Shown here one piece after another: positions 61,496 to 64,000 of a stretch of DNA of 64,000 nt (positions within the stretch are counted from its first letter, which is position 1; each line of letters starts with the position of its first letter). The stretch comes from Parvimonas sp. oral taxon 393 str. F0440 (GTDB taxonomy: Bacteria; Bacillota; Clostridia; Tissierellales; Peptoniphilaceae). The stretch spans positions 310,001-374,000 of the forward strand of contig AFUS01000005.1 of NCBI GenBank assembly GCA_000223315.2, given 5' to 3'. The translations under genes were made by a program, and so were the position numbers. Below the pieces are notes generated by a model. It had not been told where the DNA came from, searched no databases, and was given only the letters and a program-made list of their open reading frames with translations.

Positions 61496-62092
61496 TTATT
61501 TTTTTATTTTAATTTTATTTTCATTGCCATTTATGAGTCTTACAATATTACTCTTATGTCTATATATGCTTAAACTTGCTAAAAGAAAAAATGTTGATAA
61601 AACATAAAAATTTCTATATACAAAAAATATATATGATATTGGTAAAACTAAAGTTGTTGTAAGCATTGATGCCAATGAAATGTATTTACTAAGTATAACT
61701 ATCGTTACAAATATTAAAATCGCTACAATTGCAATTTTATAGTCCAAAAACATTATAAAGCCGAAAGATGATGCAATCCCCTTTCCACCTTTAAAATTTA
61801 AAAATACGGGCCAATTATGTCCTAAAACTACAAATATACCGGCTAATAACACGCCATATAATCCCAAGAGCTTCATTCCAATAAAACAAGCTAAAATTGA
61901 TTTTAAAACATCAATAATAAATGTTAAAACTCCTGCCTTTAGTCCAAAAACTCTCAATGCATTTGTAGTCCCTGCATTTTTACTTCCATAATCTCTTATA
62001 TCTTTATTAAACAATAGTTTTCCAAAAATCATACCACCTGAAATATTACCTAAAAGATATGCAATAGCTATGCAAATGATAAATTTAAACAT
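61496..62092 (-). CDS. plsY: Glycerol-3-phosphate acyltransferase PlsY
   Basis: 198 residues from ATG 62092 behind GAGGAGAA (a TTG farther upstream is rejected). Motifs GSKNAGTTNALR, GHNWPVFLNFKGGKG and several helices. It transfers acyl from acyl-phosphate to glycerol-3-phosphate. It overlaps der by 8 bases. Confidence 0.95.
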   Translation of the reverse strand: MFKFIICIAIAYLLGNISGGMIFGKLLFNKDIRDYGSKNAGTTNALRVFGLKAGVLTFIIDVLKSILACFIGMKLLGLYGVLLAGIFVVLGHNWPVFLNFKGGKGIASSFGFIMFLDYKIAIVAILIFVTIVILSKYISLASMLTTTLVLPISYIFFVYRNFYVLSTFFLLASLSIYRHKSNIVRLINGNENKIKIKK

Positions 62093-63410
62093 TTTCTTCT
62101 CCTCTTGCTCTAAGTTCAAAAACTATAGGAGAAGAAGTAAAAGAAAAATTCTTTCTTATTTGATTTTCTAAATATCTCAAATAAGAAAAATGCATCAACT
62201 CCACTTTATTAACAAATATTACAAATTTCGGTGGTCTTACTGAAACTTGACTTGCATAGAAAATTTTAAGTCTTTGTCCTTTATCAGTAGGTGGTGAATT
62301 ATGAACAACTGCATCATTTATAATATCATTTAAAATTCCTGTTGAAATTCTAGTACTATAATTTTCATCTGCAATTTTGATTGCCTCAAACAATTTATCA
62401 ATTCTTTGTCCTGTTTTAACTGAAATAAAAACAAGTTGAGCATAAGGAACGAAACTTAATTTAGTTCTTATATCATCTTCAAAAGCCTTATATGTCTTAT
62501 TATCTTTAACAATCAAATCCCATTTATTAACCGCAATAATTAAAGCCTTATTTTGCTCTTTAGCAAATCCTATAACTTTTGTATCCTGTTCGGTAACTCC
62601 TTCTGTTGCATCAATTAAAAGAATTGCAATATCTGATCTTTCAACTGCATTTAAAGTTCTTACAACACTATATCTTTCCAAATTTTCAGTTATATTCTTT
62701 TTTCTTCTAAGCCCTGCAGTATCAGTGAAAATATAAGTTTTTCCATCTATTTCAACTCTTGAATCAATAGAATCTCTAGTAGTTCCGGCAATATCAGAAA
62801 CAATCATTCTTTCTTCTCCAAGAATTCTATTCATTAAAGAGCTCTTACCTACATTAGGTTTACCAATCAATGCAATTTTTGTTACTTCATCCTCTTCGCC
62901 CGTATATTTGTTTTCAGGAAACTCTTTAATTATTTCATCAAGTAAATCCCCAAGTCCAAAACCTTGAGTTGCAGAAATAATATTTAATTTTTCATAACCA
63001 AGCTCATAAAATTCATAAACTTCCATAGGCGTTTTATGAGTGTCTATTTTATTTACGGCTAGTATAATAGGTTTCTTAGTTCTCCTTAGATAGTTTGAAA
63101 TTTCTCTATCTTCATCCATTAAACCATTTCTTCCATCAACTACAAATAAAATTACATCTGCATTTTCCATTGCAACATCAGCTTGAGCTTTAATCTTTTG
63201 TAAAATTATATCATCACTATTAGGCTCTAAACCTCCTGTATCACAAAGTATAAAATGTTTATTTTGCCATTCTGCATCTTGATATAATCTATCTCTTGTA
63301 ACACCCGGAGTATCTTCAGTAATAGCTATTCTTTTATTTATAAGTTTATTAAAAAGTGTTGACTTGCCAACATTTGGTCGTCCAACTACACAAACTAAAG
63401 GTCTTTCCAT
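62085..63410 (-). CDS. der: Ribosome-assembly GTPase Der (EngA)
   Basis: 441 residues with two G domains: GRPNVGKST / DTGG / NKID and GKPNVGKSS / DTAG / NKWD, and a C-terminal KH-like domain (PPKFVIFVNKVELMHFSYLRYLENQIR-type, near 385-410). Needed for 50S assembly. GGAGGTGAATTT precedes ATG 63410. Confidence 0.97.
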   Translation of the reverse strand: MERPLVCVVGRPNVGKSTLFNKLINKRIAITEDTPGVTRDRLYQDAEWQNKHFILCDTGGLEPNSDDIILQKIKAQADVAMENADVILFVVDGRNGLMDEDREISNYLRRTKKPIILAVNKIDTHKTPMEVYEFYELGYEKLNIISATQGFGLGDLLDEIIKEFPENKYTGEEDEVTKIALIGKPNVGKSSLMNRILGEERMIVSDIAGTTRDSIDSRVEIDGKTYIFTDTAGLRRKKNITENLERYSVVRTLNAVERSDIAILLIDATEGVTEQDTKVIGFAKEQNKALIIAVNKWDLIVKDNKTYKAFEDDIRTKLSFVPYAQLVFISVKTGQRIDKLFEAIKIADENYSTRISTGILNDIINDAVVHNSPPTDKGQRLKIFYASQVSVRPPKFVIFVNKVELMHFSYLRYLENQIRKNFSFTSSPIVFELRARGEENV

Positions 63411-63459
63411 AAATTCACCTCCATCTTCTTAATATATATTTTAACATATTTTGTTATTT

Positions 63460-63487
63460 AAAAAAATAAGCTCCTCTAAGGGAGCTC
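63460..63487 (-). terminator. Terminator after rpmA
   Basis: Stem AGCTCC/GGAGCT with a 6-base loop is followed by TATTTTTTT on the minus strand. Confidence 0.85.
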
Positions 63488-63491
63488 ATTA

Positions 63492-63770
63492 TTATACTGG
63501 ATAAATAGAAACTTGTTTTTTATCTCTACCTTTTCTTTCAAATCTTACAACACCAGAAACTTTAGCAAAAAGTGTATCATCTCCACCCTTACCAACATTT
63601 ACTCCTGGGTGTATTTTTGTTCCACGTTGTCTAACTAAAATATTTCCTGCAAGAACGAATTGTCCATCCCCTCTTTTAGTACCTAATCTTTTAGCTCTAC
63701 TATCACGACCGTTCTTAGTACTACCTAAACCTTTTTTACTAGAAAAAAGTTGTAAATTAATTTTTAACAT
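63492..63770 (-). CDS. rpmA: Ribosomal protein L27
   Basis: 92 residues. The N-terminus [14 protein letters not shown] is the Firmicutes extension cleaved after LQLF by Prp; the mature part starts near Ser/Lys-rich [24 protein letters not shown] and [15 protein letters not shown] are conserved. It follows prp. Confidence 0.97.
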   Translation of the reverse strand: MLKINLQLFSSKKGLGSTKNGRDSRAKRLGTKRGDGQFVLAGNILVRQRGTKIHPGVNVGKGGDDTLFAKVSGVVRFERKGRDKKQVSIYPV

Positions 63771-63773
63771 ACT

Positions 63774-64000
63774 CTACACCTCCTTATAATAAATCTCAAT
63801 ATATTTATTATATACTTCTTTCAATGATATAATGCCAACTTCAAAAGTTTTTATTATCGTTTGAATATCTCTAATTTTAGTTTCATCAAATTTTTCAATA
63901 TCTATCATCATCTTTAAATATCCGTCTCTTACTTCCAAATTCAAATCTTTAGAATCTATGGAACAAATCTTTTCAATAGAATTAGGTGTATTCATAGATA
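63774..64000 (-). CDS. prp: Ribosomal-processing cysteine protease Prp (3' part, runs off window)
   Basis: The last 75 residues: NTPNSIEKICSIDSKDLNL... to SLKEVYNKYIEIYYKEV, matching the C-terminal half of Prp (YsxB), which lies between L21 and L27 genes in Firmicutes. The catalytic His and Cys are beyond the window edge. The ATG at 63995 is internal and not the start. Confidence 0.82.
   Translation of the reverse strand, partial: SMNTPNSIEKICSIDSKDLNLEVRDGYLKMMIDIEKFDETKIRDIQTIIKTFEVGIISLKEVYNKYIEIYYKEV

Noticed and set aside
61410-61607. A 65-codon plus-strand ORF upstream of the plsY 3' end
   Set aside because: It runs through the hairpin at 61458-61492 and then antisense to plsY, with no SD.

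Overview
The window reads as chromosomal DNA of a very AT-rich, low-GC Gram-positive anaerobe. The evidence is a complete Firmicutes-type dcw cluster, an AddB-type nuclease, lipoproteins with lipoboxes, an L27 with the Firmicutes N-terminal extension next to its protease Prp, strong AGGAGG ribosome binding sites and sigma-A promoters. Gene content and composition fit the Peptoniphilaceae, most like Parvimonas; that placement is inference. I see no mobile element, phage, CRISPR array, rRNA or tRNA.

Layout. 1-1868: 5' part of addB. 1975-5535: a heterodimeric ABC exporter. 5672-9000: the pst phosphate operon (pstS-C-A-B). 9114-16817: a long minus-strand run with prmC, two chromate-type transporters, lepB, lepA, hemW, a membrane protein and a HAD phosphatase. 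16991-28880: the division and wall cluster mraZ-rsmH-ftsL-pbp-mraY-murD-ftsW-murG-ftsQ-ftsZ-nrdR. 29187-32029: nadE-yebC-lit-lgt, which pairs two lipoprotein-modifying enzymes. 32180-37712: licD with an UMF1 transporter, a 3D-domain wall protein, a DMT exporter and gcvH. 38314-39775: guaB on the plus strand. 39794-44587: ribF-galE-MATE-DUF436-kinase-like. 44735-49107: a second heterodimeric ABC exporter and mrp. 49214-50100: a choloylglycine-hydrolase-family enzyme. 50152-52193: a DUF4230 protein and nudix-whiA. 52424-53518: ychF. 53584-57125: a metallophore-type ABC operon with an embedded methyltransferase. 57357-57797: two tandem 66-residue membrane proteins. 57912-60331: vanY-like, rpmF and ackA. 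60442-61314: padR with a DUF2812 gene under an operator-promoter. 61496-64000: rpmA/prp, der and plsY.

The dominant oddity is that 27 genes, including ftsZ, murD, guaB, nadE, ribF, nrdR and lgt, are split by single-base frameshifts. Nearly all look like one missing base in an A or T run. In every case the corrected frame restores the family's C- or N-terminus and often a TAATG or stop-in-SD junction with the next gene. I read these as homopolymer errors in the assembly rather than pseudogenes, and I give the corrected spans.

The most interesting real biology is: lit (lipoprotein intramolecular transacylase) directly coupled to lgt; an internal duplication in the N-terminal domain of the division PBP; a very long acidic FtsQ N-terminus carrying a repeated DDDFGSL motif; three TGG repeats with 10-bp period on the mraZ promoter; an 18-bp perfect operator on padR; a methyltransferase inside a metal-uptake operon with a palindromic operator; and the tandem small membrane proteins.
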